A DNA stretch of 64,000 bases from Mycolicibacterium sp. P1-18 (GTDB taxonomy: Bacteria; Actinomycetota; Actinomycetes; Mycobacteriales; Mycobacteriaceae), in the NCBI RefSeq assembly GCF_008329535.1, contig NZ_NPKR01000010.1, positions 62,001 to 126,000 of the forward strand, in the 5' to 3' direction. The notes under the pieces were generated by a model. The model had not been told where the DNA came from. It saw only the letters and a list, made by a program, of their open reading frames with translations, and made no database searches. The first letter of the stretch is position 1. Every line of letters starts with the position of its first letter. The position numbers and the translations under genes are program-made. Positions 51,123 to 59,755 of this stretch are shown one piece after another.

Positions 51123-52508
51123 GTGGCCTCCATCATCGACACCGTTGCCAATCTCGCGAAGCGCCGTGGCCTCGTCTACCAAGCGGGCGAGATCTACGGC
51201 GGCACCAAGTCGGCGTGGGACTACGGGCCCCTGGGCGTGGAGCTCAAGGAGAACATCAAGCGGCAGTGGTGGCGGTCGGTCGTCACCAGCCGCGAGGACG
51301 TCGTCGGCCTGGACAGTTCGATCATCCTGCCCCGCGAGGTGTGGGTGGCCTCCGGTCACGTCGGGACGTTCAACGACCCGCTGATCGAATGCCTCAACTG
51401 CCACAAGCGCCACCGGCAGGATCACCTGCAGGAGGCGTACGCGCAGAAGAAGGGCCTCGACGACCCCGATGCCGTGCCGATGGCCGACATCGTGTGCCCG
51501 GACTGTGGCACCAAGGGCCAGTGGACCGAGCCGCGCGACTTCAACATGATGCTCAAGACGTACCTCGGACCGATCGAGAGCGAAGAGGGCATCCACTACC
51601 TGCGTCCCGAGACCGCGCAGGGCATCTTCGTCAACTTCGCCAACGTGGTGACGACGTCGCGACGCAAGCCGCCGTTCGGCATCGGCCAGATCGGCAAGAG
51701 CTTCCGCAACGAGATCACCCCGGGCAACTTCATCTTCCGCACCCGCGAGTTCGAGCAGATGGAGATGGAGTTCTTCGTCGAGCCGTCGACGGCGCCCGAG
51801 TGGCACCAGTACTGGATCGACGCCCGGCTGCAGTGGTACGTCGACCTGGGCATCGACCCGGACAACCTGCGGCTGTACGAGACGCCGAAGGAGAAGCTCG
51901 CGCACTACTCGGATCGCACCGTCGACATCGAGTACAAGTTCGGCTTCCAAGGCAACCCGTGGGGCGAGCTCGAGGGCGTCGCCAACCGCACCGACCACGA
52001 CTTGTCCAATCACTCAACGGCTTCCGGTGCCGACCTGTCGTTCTACGACCAGACCACCGAGACGCGCTACACGCCGTACGTCATCGAGCCGGCAGCCGGA
52101 CTGACCCGCTCGCTGATGGCCTTCCTGATCGACGCGTACCACGAAGACGAGGCCCCCAACGCCAAGGGCGGCATCGACAAGCGCACGGTGCTGAAGCTCG
52201 ACCCGCGCCTCGCGCCGGTCAAGGCCGCCGTGCTGCCGCTGTCACGCAACGCCGACCTGTCGCCCAAGGCCAAGGACCTCGCCGCCGAACTCCGCAAGTC
52301 GTGGAACATCGAGTTCGACGACGCGGGTGCGATCGGTCGCCGGTACCGCCGCCAGGACGAGATCGGTACGCCGTTCTGCGTGACCCTGGACTTCGACTCG
52401 CTCGACGACCACGCGGTGACGATCCGCGAGCGTGACGCGATGACGCAGGAGCGCGTGTCGATCGACGCCGTCTCGGACTACCTCGCGGTCCGCCTCAAGG
52501 GCTCCTAG
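51123..52508 (+). CDS. glyS: Glycyl-tRNA synthetase (alpha2 type)
   Basis: A 461-residue class II synthetase: KSAWDYGPLGVELK, the zinc pairs CLNCHKRH and CPDCGTKGQ, motif 2 KSFRNEITPGNFIFRTREFE, and the C-terminal anticodon-binding domain. The GTG at 51123 is the start; the longer frame begins in the smtB region. It charges tRNA-Gly. An inverted-repeat arm begins two bases after the stop. Confidence 0.97.
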   Translation: MASIIDTVANLAKRRGLVYQAGEIYGGTKSAWDYGPLGVELKENIKRQWWRSVVTSREDVVGLDSSIILPREVWVASGHVGTFNDPLIECLNCHKRHRQDHLQEAYAQKKGLDDPDAVPMADIVCPDCGTKGQWTEPRDFNMMLKTYLGPIESEEGIHYLRPETAQGIFVNFANVVTTSRRKPPFGIGQIGKSFRNEITPGNFIFRTREFEQMEMEFFVEPSTAPEWHQYWIDARLQWYVDLGIDPDNLRLYETPKEKLAHYSDRTVDIEYKFGFQGNPWGELEGVANRTDHDLSNHSTASGADLSFYDQTTETRYTPYVIEPAAGLTRSLMAFLIDAYHEDEAPNAKGGIDKRTVLKLDPRLAPVKAAVLPLSRNADLSPKAKDLAAELRKSWNIEFDDAGAIGRRYRRQDEIGTPFCVTLDFDSLDDHAVTIRERDAMTQERVSIDAVSDYLAVRLKGS

Positions 52509-52510
52509 AC

Positions 52511-52579
52511 CCCCCCTTCCCGCGAGCGTGCGTGTCTGCGGGCGACACGCCGTGGCGCAATCAGAGGTTGCGCACGCTC
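52511..52579. repeat. Left arm of a long inverted repeat, with internal hairpins
   Basis: Positions 52511-52552 match the reverse complement of 53590-53631 at 41 of 42 bases. Within the arm, GAGCGTGCG (52524-52532) pairs with CGCACGCTC (52571-52579), and GCGTGTC (52530-52536) pairs with GACACGC (52544-52550). The 162 bases from glyS to the DUF559 gene hold this arm and no other gene. Confidence 0.9.
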
Positions 52580-52670
52580 GTCGCCGGGCGGCCGTCCACA
52601 GTGGCGGATTCATCCCCAGATGTCCGAACGGCTCTTGCCGACGCCCACCAGGTGATCGACGATCGGTTGC

Positions 52671-53564
52671 GTGCCAGATGATCTCGACGATCTCCTCGAC
52701 GGGCAAACCGACGTTGCGACGACTGGGCAGCTGCTCACGGTGTTGAGCCGCAGCCAACTCGACACCCGCATCCAGCGTGGCGATCTGCTCAAGGTGTGGC
52801 CGGGGGTCTACAGCCGTGTGGAACCCGACACGCAAGTTCGACTGCGCGGTCTGGATCTTCGGGCTGGCGAGCCCGTCGCGCTCTGTCTGTCCAGCGCGGC
52901 AGCCGCCTACGGTTTCGACACCGAGGGCGACGACGACCTGCACGTGCTCAATCCGCTCGGGCATCAGCTGCGCAACTCCGACGGTCTGGTGGTCCACCGA
53001 CGCGACGGAGCGCCGTTGGTCGAAGTGGACGACAGACCGGCCACGGCGCCGGGATGGACGGCAGTGGAAGTGGCTCGCGGCCTGCGCCGACCCCGCGCCC
53101 TGGCGACCCTGGACGCCGCGCTGCGCAGCGGCACCTGCGACCGGCGTGACCTGAGTGACGCAGTGGTGCAACAGGCCGGTCGGCGGGGAATCGTCGACGT
53201 CCGGGACCTCGTCCCACTGGCGAACGCGGCCGCGGAGTCACCGATGGAGAGCGAGGCCAGACTCGTGATGGTCGACGGCGGCCTTCCCCGGCCGGAACTT
53301 CAGTACGAACTCGTCGATCTCAGTGGGCGGAGGTGGCGGCTCGACTTCGCTTGGCCGGCCGTGAGATTGGCCGTCGAGTATGACGGCTTCGATTGGCACA
53401 GTGACCCGGAGAGCCTGCGCCGCGACCGGCAGAAGCGTGCTGCCCTGCGCGAACTTGGCTGGAACCTGCTGTCAGTGGTGTCCGACGACGTGCGGCGACG
53501 GTCCCACGAGACCGTGCGGCTGATCGCGACCGAGATCGAACGCGAGCGCGCACGGGCTGCGTGA
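52671..53564 (+). CDS. DUF559 / Vsr-like nuclease-fold protein with AbiEi-like N-terminus
   Basis: The 297-residue protein has an AbiEi-type winged-helix start (about 15-60, LLTVLSRSQLDTRIQRGDLL) and a C-terminal Vsr/DUF559 endonuclease-like domain: LAVEYDGFDWHSD then RRDRQKRAALRELGWNLLSV. The Glu and Asp of this region are the expected metal ligands. It is often annotated type IV toxin-antitoxin AbiEi antitoxin, but no AbiEii toxin is adjacent. It is enclosed by inverted-repeat arms, and the right arm begins at its stop codon. The start is GTG. Confidence 0.8.
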   Translation: MPDDLDDLLDGQTDVATTGQLLTVLSRSQLDTRIQRGDLLKVWPGVYSRVEPDTQVRLRGLDLRAGEPVALCLSSAAAAYGFDTEGDDDLHVLNPLGHQLRNSDGLVVHRRDGAPLVEVDDRPATAPGWTAVEVARGLRRPRALATLDAALRSGTCDRRDLSDAVVQQAGRRGIVDVRDLVPLANAAAESPMESEARLVMVDGGLPRPELQYELVDLSGRRWRLDFAWPAVRLAVEYDGFDWHSDPESLRRDRQKRAALRELGWNLLSVVSDDVRRRSHETVRLIATEIERERARAA

Positions 53565-53631
53565 GCGTGCGCGGACTCCGATCGCACGCCGGCGTGTCGC
53601 CCGCAGACACGCACGCTCGCGGGGAGGGGGG
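53563..53631. repeat. Right arm of the long inverted repeat
   Basis: GAGCGTGCG (53563-53571) pairs with CGCACGCTC (53610-53618), and GCGTGTC pairs with GACACGC inside, as in the left arm but in opposite orientation; 53590-53631 is the 42-base counterpart. It starts in the DUF559 stop and ends two bases before the TPM gene stop on the other strand. Confidence 0.9.
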
Positions 53632-53632
53632 C

Positions 53633-55654
53633 TCAGAAGCGGCCGCCGCCTCCGCCCCAGTCGCCGCCCGAGCCACCGAACGAGCCCGGGCTCCAGTCCC
53701 CGCCACCGCCGCCGCCCATACCACCGCGCAGCGCGCCGGAGAGCAGGTTGCCGATGAGGATGCCGCCCAGGATGGCGCCGGTGTTGCCGCCACCGCCGGC
53801 GAATCCGCCACCGCCTCCGTAGCGTCCGGTGTACTGCCGCTGGGCGGCGCTGACGTCGGCGTTCGCCATCGACTGGGCCTGCACCGCCAGCAGCGCGGCG
53901 CCGTTGGCGCGTTGGATGCCCTCGGACGGGTTGGCGGCGCGCACCGCCTGGGCCGCGTCCAGTTGCCGCACGGCTTCGGCCAACCGGGTGCGGGCCTCTG
54001 GGCCGACGCTGCCGCGGCGGGTGTCGATGAAGTCCGACACCGATCGCACCTGGGACTGCGCGCTGAACATCGCCTGGTCGAGCGCGCGGTTCAACCGGGC
54101 GGCGGCCTCGACCTCGTCGCTGATCGCCGCGAGCAGCTGATCCAGCGTCGCGTCGGCCTGCGTCAGCTGGGTGAAGGTGCCCAGCGGATCGGCGGTGCCG
54201 GCGTTCTGCGCGTGCGCGACCGCGGCCACCGCCGCGTCCCGGGCCGTGCTCAGTTCGTCGGCGCGGGGAACGCCGCCTCGCGCCAGATGACCGGACGCGG
54301 CGGTGATGCCGTTCTGGATGTCGGCGATCGCCGCCGGCAGGGTGGCCACCGCACGGTTGATGTCGGTGGACGCGCTGTCGACCGCGTCGAGCAGCATGCG
54401 GGCCTGACCGAGCGCGGACTCCGCCGCCCGGATGGCGTCGACCAGCCCGGCTTGGCTGCCCGCGGGCTTGGCGACGAGCGCCCGGGCCTGGCTGACGCTG
54501 TCGTCGGCGAACGACAACCGTTGCCTGGCGTGCTCGACGTTGCCCGCGACCGAGGCCAGGGCCGTCTCGGAGAACTGCGAGTGCAGGGACGCGAGGGTCC
54601 GTTCGGCGGGCTCGATGCGCGCCGTCAGGTCGACCATCTGCCGGGTGAGGACGTCGAGCCGGTCGGGCGCGTTGATGACGAGGTCGCGCAGCTTCCCGAA
54701 GGCCTCGCGCTGCGCCTCGAGCTCGTCGTCGGCCCTGGCGGCCGCGACGATGACGCGCGTGAGCAGGTCACGCCGCTGCTGCGGCGTCTCCGGGATCGTG
54801 TCGTCGAGGATCTGCCGCACGTTGAACGCCTGTGTCAGCGCCGTTTTCGCACCCTCGACCGCCGTGGTGAACGGTGCGGTGTCCCGCTCGCCGAACTCCT
54901 CGACCGCGAGGGTCAGTTCGTTGTCGCTGGTGCGCACCGCGTTGTCGACCTCCACGACGATCGACTTCGACAGGTCGTCGAGGGCGTCGAGTGACAGCGA
55001 GGACAGCGCGTTGGGGTCGGCCGGGTCGACCCGCTTCGCGGCGGCGAACTCGGCCTCGCGACGTTTGCGTCGCCGGCGCCGTTGCCACACGAGCAGCGCG
55101 ACCACGGCCAGGGCGATGACGACCAGGACGATCGCGATGGCCAACCACGACACGCCCGCGGTCGCGGAGCCGCCGCCCTTCAACCCGTTGGCGGCGGCGG
55201 TCGCCGCGCCCGCCCAGTCACCCTGGCGCAACGCGGGTTCCACCTGGTTGCGCCGAAGGTCGGCCTGGTCGGAGTTGCCCATGATGCCCTTGCCAGCCAG
55301 CAGCGCGTAGTCGCGGTCCTGGGTGGCGATGGCCAGCAGGGCATCCTGCTCGGGTTGAAAATCGTTGATCTCCATCGCCCTTTGCGCCCACGCCGTCCCG
55401 CTCTGGCCGGAGAAGGTGGGCACGTACACCACCCACAGCCGGACGCGGCGGGCCTCGTAGAGCCCGTCGACGGCGCTCTTCACGCTGGTGAGCGCGCTGG
55501 CGTCGAGAACGCCGGCGTCGTCGGTGACGTAGTTGGTCAACCGAAGCGGCGGTGCGGCGTTGGCCGTCGGAAGGGTGGGCGTCAGCAGCGCGCCCACGGT
55601 CAGTACCGCGAGAAGCATGCTGAGAAGGCGGGCTGCCCTTGCATTCCTGCTCAT
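53633..55654 (-). CDS. TPM-domain membrane protein (Rv2345 family)
   Basis: A 673-residue protein: signal peptide ending near PTANA, an extracellular TPM domain (about 35-150, NYVTDDAGVLDASALTSVKS), one membrane segment (about 168-190) followed by RRRRRKRRE, a long cytoplasmic helical or coiled region (200-580), and a Gly-rich C-terminus. TPM domains occur in photosystem repair and in envelope proteins; this family's role is unknown. The ATG at 55654 gives the signal peptide. It lies beside dgt as in M. tuberculosis. Confidence 0.85.
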   Translation of the reverse strand: MSRNARAARLLSMLLAVLTVGALLTPTLPTANAAPPLRLTNYVTDDAGVLDASALTSVKSAVDGLYEARRVRLWVVYVPTFSGQSGTAWAQRAMEINDFQPEQDALLAIATQDRDYALLAGKGIMGNSDQADLRRNQVEPALRQGDWAGAATAAANGLKGGGSATAGVSWLAIAIVLVVIALAVVALLVWQRRRRRKRREAEFAAAKRVDPADPNALSSLSLDALDDLSKSIVVEVDNAVRTSDNELTLAVEEFGERDTAPFTTAVEGAKTALTQAFNVRQILDDTIPETPQQRRDLLTRVIVAAARADDELEAQREAFGKLRDLVINAPDRLDVLTRQMVDLTARIEPAERTLASLHSQFSETALASVAGNVEHARQRLSFADDSVSQARALVAKPAGSQAGLVDAIRAAESALGQARMLLDAVDSASTDINRAVATLPAAIADIQNGITAASGHLARGGVPRADELSTARDAAVAAVAHAQNAGTADPLGTFTQLTQADATLDQLLAAISDEVEAAARLNRALDQAMFSAQSQVRSVSDFIDTRRGSVGPEARTRLAEAVRQLDAAQAVRAANPSEGIQRANGAALLAVQAQSMANADVSAAQRQYTGRYGGGGGFAGGGGNTGAILGGILIGNLLSGALRGGMGGGGGGDWSPGSFGGSGGDWGGGGGRF

Positions 55655-55729
55655 GACCGCCAATGTAGTGCGCCACGGCCGACGGGCAGCCGAGACGGCG
55701 GGACCGTCCTGGCAGACTGTCCGTCGGTG

Positions 55730-56995
55730 ATGCACTCCAGTGACCTCTACGACGCCGTCGACCGGGAACGCCCGGTGGCCGAGGCGCCGAAGGGTGCTGT
55801 CCTGCCGGGGACCGACACCGAGCGTCGCACCGACTTCGCGCGCGACCGGGCCCGGGTGCTGCACAGCGCGGCGTTTCGTCGACTGGCCGACAAGACCCAG
55901 GTCGTCGGACCCAGGGAGGGCGACACCCCGCGCACCCGGCTGACCCATTCCCTGGAGGTCGCACAGATCGGGCGCGGGATGGCCGTGGGGCTGGGGTGCG
56001 ATCCCGACCTGGTCGACCTCGCCGGGCTGGCGCACGACATCGGCCATCCGCCGTACGGCCACAACGGGGAACGCGCGCTCAACGAGATCGCCAAGGCCTT
56101 CGGCGGCTTCGAGGGCAATGCGCAGAACTTCCGCATCCTGTCCAGGCTGGAGCCCAAAGTCCTTGACGCCGAGGGGCAGTCGGTCGGACTGAACCTGACC
56201 AGGGCGTCCCTCGACGCGGTCACGAAGTATCCGTGGACGCGTGGTGACAGCAGGAAGTTCGGCTTCTACGACGACGACACCCCGTGGGCCGACTGGGTGC
56301 GTCGGGGCGCCCCCGACCGGAGGCCGTGCCTGGAGGCCCAGGTGATGGACTGGGCCGACGACGTCGCGTACTCGGTGCACGACGTCGAGGACGGGGTGAT
56401 CTCCGGGCGCATCGACCTGCGGGTGCTCGCCGACACCGACGCGGCCACCTCGCTGGCCCAGCTCGGCGCCGCGTCGTTCGACGGCGTGCGCTCCGACGAT
56501 CTGCTGGCTGCCGCGCAGCGACTGTCGCAGATCCCGGTGGTGGCGGCGGTCGGCAAGTACGACGGGTCCGTCGCGGCGTCGGTCGCACTGAAGCGTCTCA
56601 CCAGTGAACTGGTCGGCCGGTTCGCCAACGCGGCGATCTCGGCGACCCGGGAGGTGGCCGGCGACGGACCGCTGCGGCGCTTCGACACCGAACTCGCGGT
56701 GCCCGCGCTGGTGCGCTCGGAGGTCGCGGTGCTCAAGATGCTGGCACTGCAGTTCATCATGTCCGACCATCAGCATCTGCAGGTCCAAGCCGACCAGCGC
56801 ACCCTCGTCCAGGAGGTCGCGTTGGCGCTGTGGGCGCAGGCGCCGAGCAGCCTCGACCCGCAGTTCGCCCCGGAGTTCGCGGCGGCCGCCGATGACGGAG
56901 CCCGCCTGCGGGTGGTGATCGATCAGATCGCGTCCTACACCGAGGGCCGGCTGGAACGCGTGCACCGGGCGCGTTCGCCCCGGCCCCTAGACTGA
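55730..56995 (+). CDS. dgt: dGTP triphosphohydrolase-like HD protein
   Basis: A 421-residue HD-domain dNTPase: RRTDFARDRARVLHSAAFRR, RLTHSLEVAQIGRG, the HD motif LAHDIGHPPYGHNG and the C-terminal Asp in DWADDVAYSVHD. It hydrolyses dNTPs to nucleosides and triphosphate. ATG 55730 is preceded in frame by GTG. dnaG follows four bases later; coupling of dNTP control with primase is the common order here. Confidence 0.93.
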   Translation: MHSSDLYDAVDRERPVAEAPKGAVLPGTDTERRTDFARDRARVLHSAAFRRLADKTQVVGPREGDTPRTRLTHSLEVAQIGRGMAVGLGCDPDLVDLAGLAHDIGHPPYGHNGERALNEIAKAFGGFEGNAQNFRILSRLEPKVLDAEGQSVGLNLTRASLDAVTKYPWTRGDSRKFGFYDDDTPWADWVRRGAPDRRPCLEAQVMDWADDVAYSVHDVEDGVISGRIDLRVLADTDAATSLAQLGAASFDGVRSDDLLAAAQRLSQIPVVAAVGKYDGSVAASVALKRLTSELVGRFANAAISATREVAGDGPLRRFDTELAVPALVRSEVAVLKMLALQFIMSDHQHLQVQADQRTLVQEVALALWAQAPSSLDPQFAPEFAAAADDGARLRVVIDQIASYTEGRLERVHRARSPRPLD

Positions 56996-56999
56996 ACCG

Positions 57000-58934
57000 G
57001 TGGCAGTAGGCAGGAGCGATGGGACGCGGGGCGGGCGGATTCCCGACCGCGACATCGCGGCCATCCGCGAGAGCACCCGCATCGAGGATCTCGTCGGCGA
57101 CTACGTGCAGTTGCGCCGCGCCGGCGCCGACTCGATGAAGGGGCTGTGCCCGTTCCACGACGAGAAGTCCCCGTCGTTTCACGTCCGCCCCAACCACGGT
57201 CACTTCCACTGCTTCGGCTGCGGCGAGGGCGGTGACGTCTACGCCTTCCTGCAGAAGATCGAACACGTCAGCTTCGTCGAGGCCGTCGAGATGCTCGCCG
57301 ACCGGATCAACTACACCGTCACCTACACCGGTGGCTCGACAACCAACGTGCAGCGGGACAAGGGCAGCCGCAGCAGGCTCATCGCCGCCAACGCCGCCGC
57401 CCAGGCGTTCTACGCCGAGGCATTGCAGTCCGACGAGGCCGCACCGGCCAGGCAGTACCTCATCGAGCGCAACTTCGACGCTCAGGCGGCCGCGCACTTC
57501 GGCTGCGGGTTCGCGCCCTCGGGGTGGGACACCCTGACGAAGCACCTGTTGCGCAAGGGTTTCGAGTTCAAGGAGCTCGAGGCGGCCGGGTTGTCGATGG
57601 AGGGGCGCCGCGGCCCCCGGGACCGCTTCAACCGGCGCCTGCTGTGGCCGATCCGGGCCAGCAGCAACGAGGTCATCGGGTTCGGTGCACGCCGGATCTT
57701 CGACGACGACACGATGACCGCCAAGTACCTGAACACTCCGGAGACGGTGCTGTACAAGAAGTCCAACGTCCTGTTCGGACTCGACCTGGCCAAGCGCGAC
57801 ATCGCGAAGGGGCATCAGGCCGTCGTCGTGGAGGGTTACACCGACGTCATGGCGATGCATCTGGCCGGCGTGACGACGGCGGTCGCGTCGTGCGGTACCG
57901 CCTTCGGCGAGGAGCACCTGTCGATGCTCCGCCGACTCATGATGGACGACAACTTCTTTCGTGGCGAGCTGATCTACGTCTTCGACGGTGACGCGGCGGG
58001 CCGGGCGGCGGCGGTCAAGGCGTTCGAGGGGGAGCAGAACCTCTCGGGGCAGTCGTTCGTCGCCGTCGCGGACGAGGGCATGGACCCGTGCGATCTACGG
58101 CTCAAGTCCGGTGACGCCGCCCTGCGCGACCTGGTGGCCCGACGAACGCCGTTGTTCGAGTTCGTCATTCGCACCGCGCTGGCCGATCACGACCTCGACA
58201 GTGCCGAGGGTCGGGTGTCTGCGTTGCGCCGCTGCGTGCCGATGGCGGCGCGGATCAAGGACCCCACCCTGCGCGACGAGTACGCGCGCCAGCTCGCGGG
58301 CTGGGTGGGGTGGGACGACGTCGCCCAGGTCATCGGCCGGGTGCGCGAAACGGCCAAGGCCGGTGGCGCCGCGCAACGCCGCGACGTCCGGCGCAGCGCG
58401 GCCGCGGCCCCGGCGGACGCCGTCGTCGCCGTGGCCCGGCCCGATCCGAGGGATCCGACGCTGTGGCCGCAACGCGAGGCGCTGAAGGCCGCACTGCAGT
58501 ACCCGGCGATCGCGGGGCCCGTCTTCGACACGTTGACCGTCGAGAGCTTCACCCATCCGGGGTACGCGGCGGTGCGCGCCGCGGTCACGGCGGCCGGCGG
58601 CATGTCGGCCGGCGGCTCGGGCGGAGAGTGGATCGACGCGGTCCGCGAGCAGGCGGCGTCCCCGCACGTGGCGAACCTGATCAACGAGTTGGGCGTCGAG
58701 GCGTTCCGGGTCGAGGACGACGACCGTCTGGCCCGTTACATCGGTGGGGTGCTGGCCCGACTGCAGGAAGTGTGGGTCGGCCGGCAGATCGCCGAGATGA
58801 AGTCCAAGCTGCAGCGCATGTCGCCGGTGGACAACGACGAGGAGTACAACGCGTTGTTCGGCGATCTGGTGGCGATGGAGACCTACCGGCGCAGTCTGTT
58901 GGAGCGGGCCAGCGGCGACGACCTTACTGCGTGA
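57000..58934 (+). CDS. dnaG: DNA primase
   Basis: A 644-residue primase: N-terminal CHC2 zinc finger (CPFHDEKSPSFHVRPNHGHF then CFGCGEGGD), Toprim domain with VVEGYTDVMAMH and DGDAAGRAA, and a C-terminal DnaB-binding helical region. It makes RNA primers for replication. The GTG start is four bases after dgt. No anomaly. Confidence 0.97.
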   Translation: MAVGRSDGTRGGRIPDRDIAAIRESTRIEDLVGDYVQLRRAGADSMKGLCPFHDEKSPSFHVRPNHGHFHCFGCGEGGDVYAFLQKIEHVSFVEAVEMLADRINYTVTYTGGSTTNVQRDKGSRSRLIAANAAAQAFYAEALQSDEAAPARQYLIERNFDAQAAAHFGCGFAPSGWDTLTKHLLRKGFEFKELEAAGLSMEGRRGPRDRFNRRLLWPIRASSNEVIGFGARRIFDDDTMTAKYLNTPETVLYKKSNVLFGLDLAKRDIAKGHQAVVVEGYTDVMAMHLAGVTTAVASCGTAFGEEHLSMLRRLMMDDNFFRGELIYVFDGDAAGRAAAVKAFEGEQNLSGQSFVAVADEGMDPCDLRLKSGDAALRDLVARRTPLFEFVIRTALADHDLDSAEGRVSALRRCVPMAARIKDPTLRDEYARQLAGWVGWDDVAQVIGRVRETAKAGGAAQRRDVRRSAAAAPADAVVAVARPDPRDPTLWPQREALKAALQYPAIAGPVFDTLTVESFTHPGYAAVRAAVTAAGGMSAGGSGGEWIDAVREQAASPHVANLINELGVEAFRVEDDDRLARYIGGVLARLQEVWVGRQIAEMKSKLQRMSPVDNDEEYNALFGDLVAMETYRRSLLERASGDDLTA

Positions 58935-58988
58935 ACCAGCTAGTCGCGCTAAGGTGAGCTCGCCGTTAGTTCAATGGAAGGGCACGTC

Positions 58989-59264
58989 ATGACCATCAGT
59001 GCACGCCGAATCGTCTCCGCGGGCGCCCTGGCGGTTGCCACCGTCGCCGCCCCACTCGCCATCGGTGCCGGTCAGGCCGTTGCCGCGCCGTGCCTGGCCA
59101 CCGTCACCACCAACGGCTCCGATCCCGTGTGCGTGGGCTACTCGAACGGAAACCCGACCAACATCGGGACGCCGAACTTCGGCACGTTCGGGCCCAACAA
59201 CGGTCTCGGCGTCTCGACCGGCAACCTGGCCCCCGGCCAGACCTGGCGTCAGCCGATCGCCTAG
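58989..59264 (+). CDS. Small secreted protein
   Basis: A 91-residue protein with a Sec signal (ISARRIVSAGALAVATVAAP, cleavage likely near AVAA) and a mature region of about 55 residues rich in Gly, Asn and Thr, with two Cys (PCLATV and PVCVGY). ATG 58989 has GGAAGGG seven bases upstream; the frame's earlier start (58974) overlaps that site. It overlaps the convergent 79-residue gene by four bases. In M. tuberculosis a lipoprotein gene (lppQ) stands near here; this one has no lipobox. The function is unknown. Confidence 0.72.
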   Translation: MTISARRIVSAGALAVATVAAPLAIGAGQAVAAPCLATVTTNGSDPVCVGYSNGNPTNIGTPNFGTFGPNNGLGVSTGNLAPGQTWRQPIA

Positions 59265-59500
59265 CGCTTCGTCCCGGGCTGCCACACCGACGTCTCGGCG
59301 TCGATCGGTGTCAGAGTGCCGACCGACGCATCCGGTGAGACCCGGTCGGCGATCTTCCGTCGACCCGCATCCAACACGGCCTTGGTGGCCGGGCTACCGG
59401 TGACCGCACGGAACGTGCTGGAGATCTGTTCGTACCGGCGCCGGCCCGCCTTGGCGCCCAAGACGTATCCAACGGCCATGACGGCGGCGACGCGAATCAC
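59261..59500 (-). CDS. Small conserved protein (Rv2342 family)
   Basis: The 79-residue protein has a short hydrophobic start (MIRVAAVMAVGYVLGAKAGR), then RRRYEQISSTFRAV, reminiscent of YtxH-like small membrane-associated proteins. It matches Rv2342 in size and position beside dnaG. The function is unknown. Confidence 0.75.
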   Translation of the reverse strand: MIRVAAVMAVGYVLGAKAGRRRYEQISSTFRAVTGSPATKAVLDAGRRKIADRVSPDASVGTLTPIDAETSVWQPGTKR

Positions 59501-59669
59501 GGGGTCCCTCTCTCGCGGAAGTGCATTGTCTCCATCCTGCCTCGTGCGGCCGAGTGGTGACGGAACGAGCCCCGCCGCCCCCGCTCACCTGCCCGATATC
59601 GGAGTTCCGGAGTCCATGCGCTAGAGTCAACGCTCGGTCAGCGTGCACGTCCCGCAGACCGAGTGCTAT

Positions 59670-59742
59670 TCCCCTGTAGCTCAATTGGCAGAGCAGCCGA
59701 CTGTTAATCGGCAGGTTCGTGGTTCGAGTCCACGCGGGGGAG
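59670..59742 (+). tRNA. tRNA-Asn (anticodon GTT)
   Basis: A 73-base cloverleaf: acceptor TCCCCTG with CGGGGGA, D-loop AGCTCAATTGG, anticodon loop CTGTTAA (GTT at 59703-59705), T-loop GGTTCGAGTCC and discriminator G. CCA is not encoded. The 169 bases upstream hold no gene; a TAGAGT stretch (59622-59627) is a possible -10. Confidence 0.97.
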
Positions 59743-59755
59743 CTTTACCTCTCGA

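Noticed and set aside
52671..53564. An AbiE toxin-antitoxin pair
   Set aside because: Only the AbiEi-like N-terminus is present; no nucleotidyltransferase toxin gene is adjacent, and the C-terminus is a Vsr/DUF559 fold.
59670..59742. tRNA-Asn as an integration site
   Set aside because: No integrase, no repeated tRNA 3' end and no foreign genes lie beside it; flanks are ordinary core genes.
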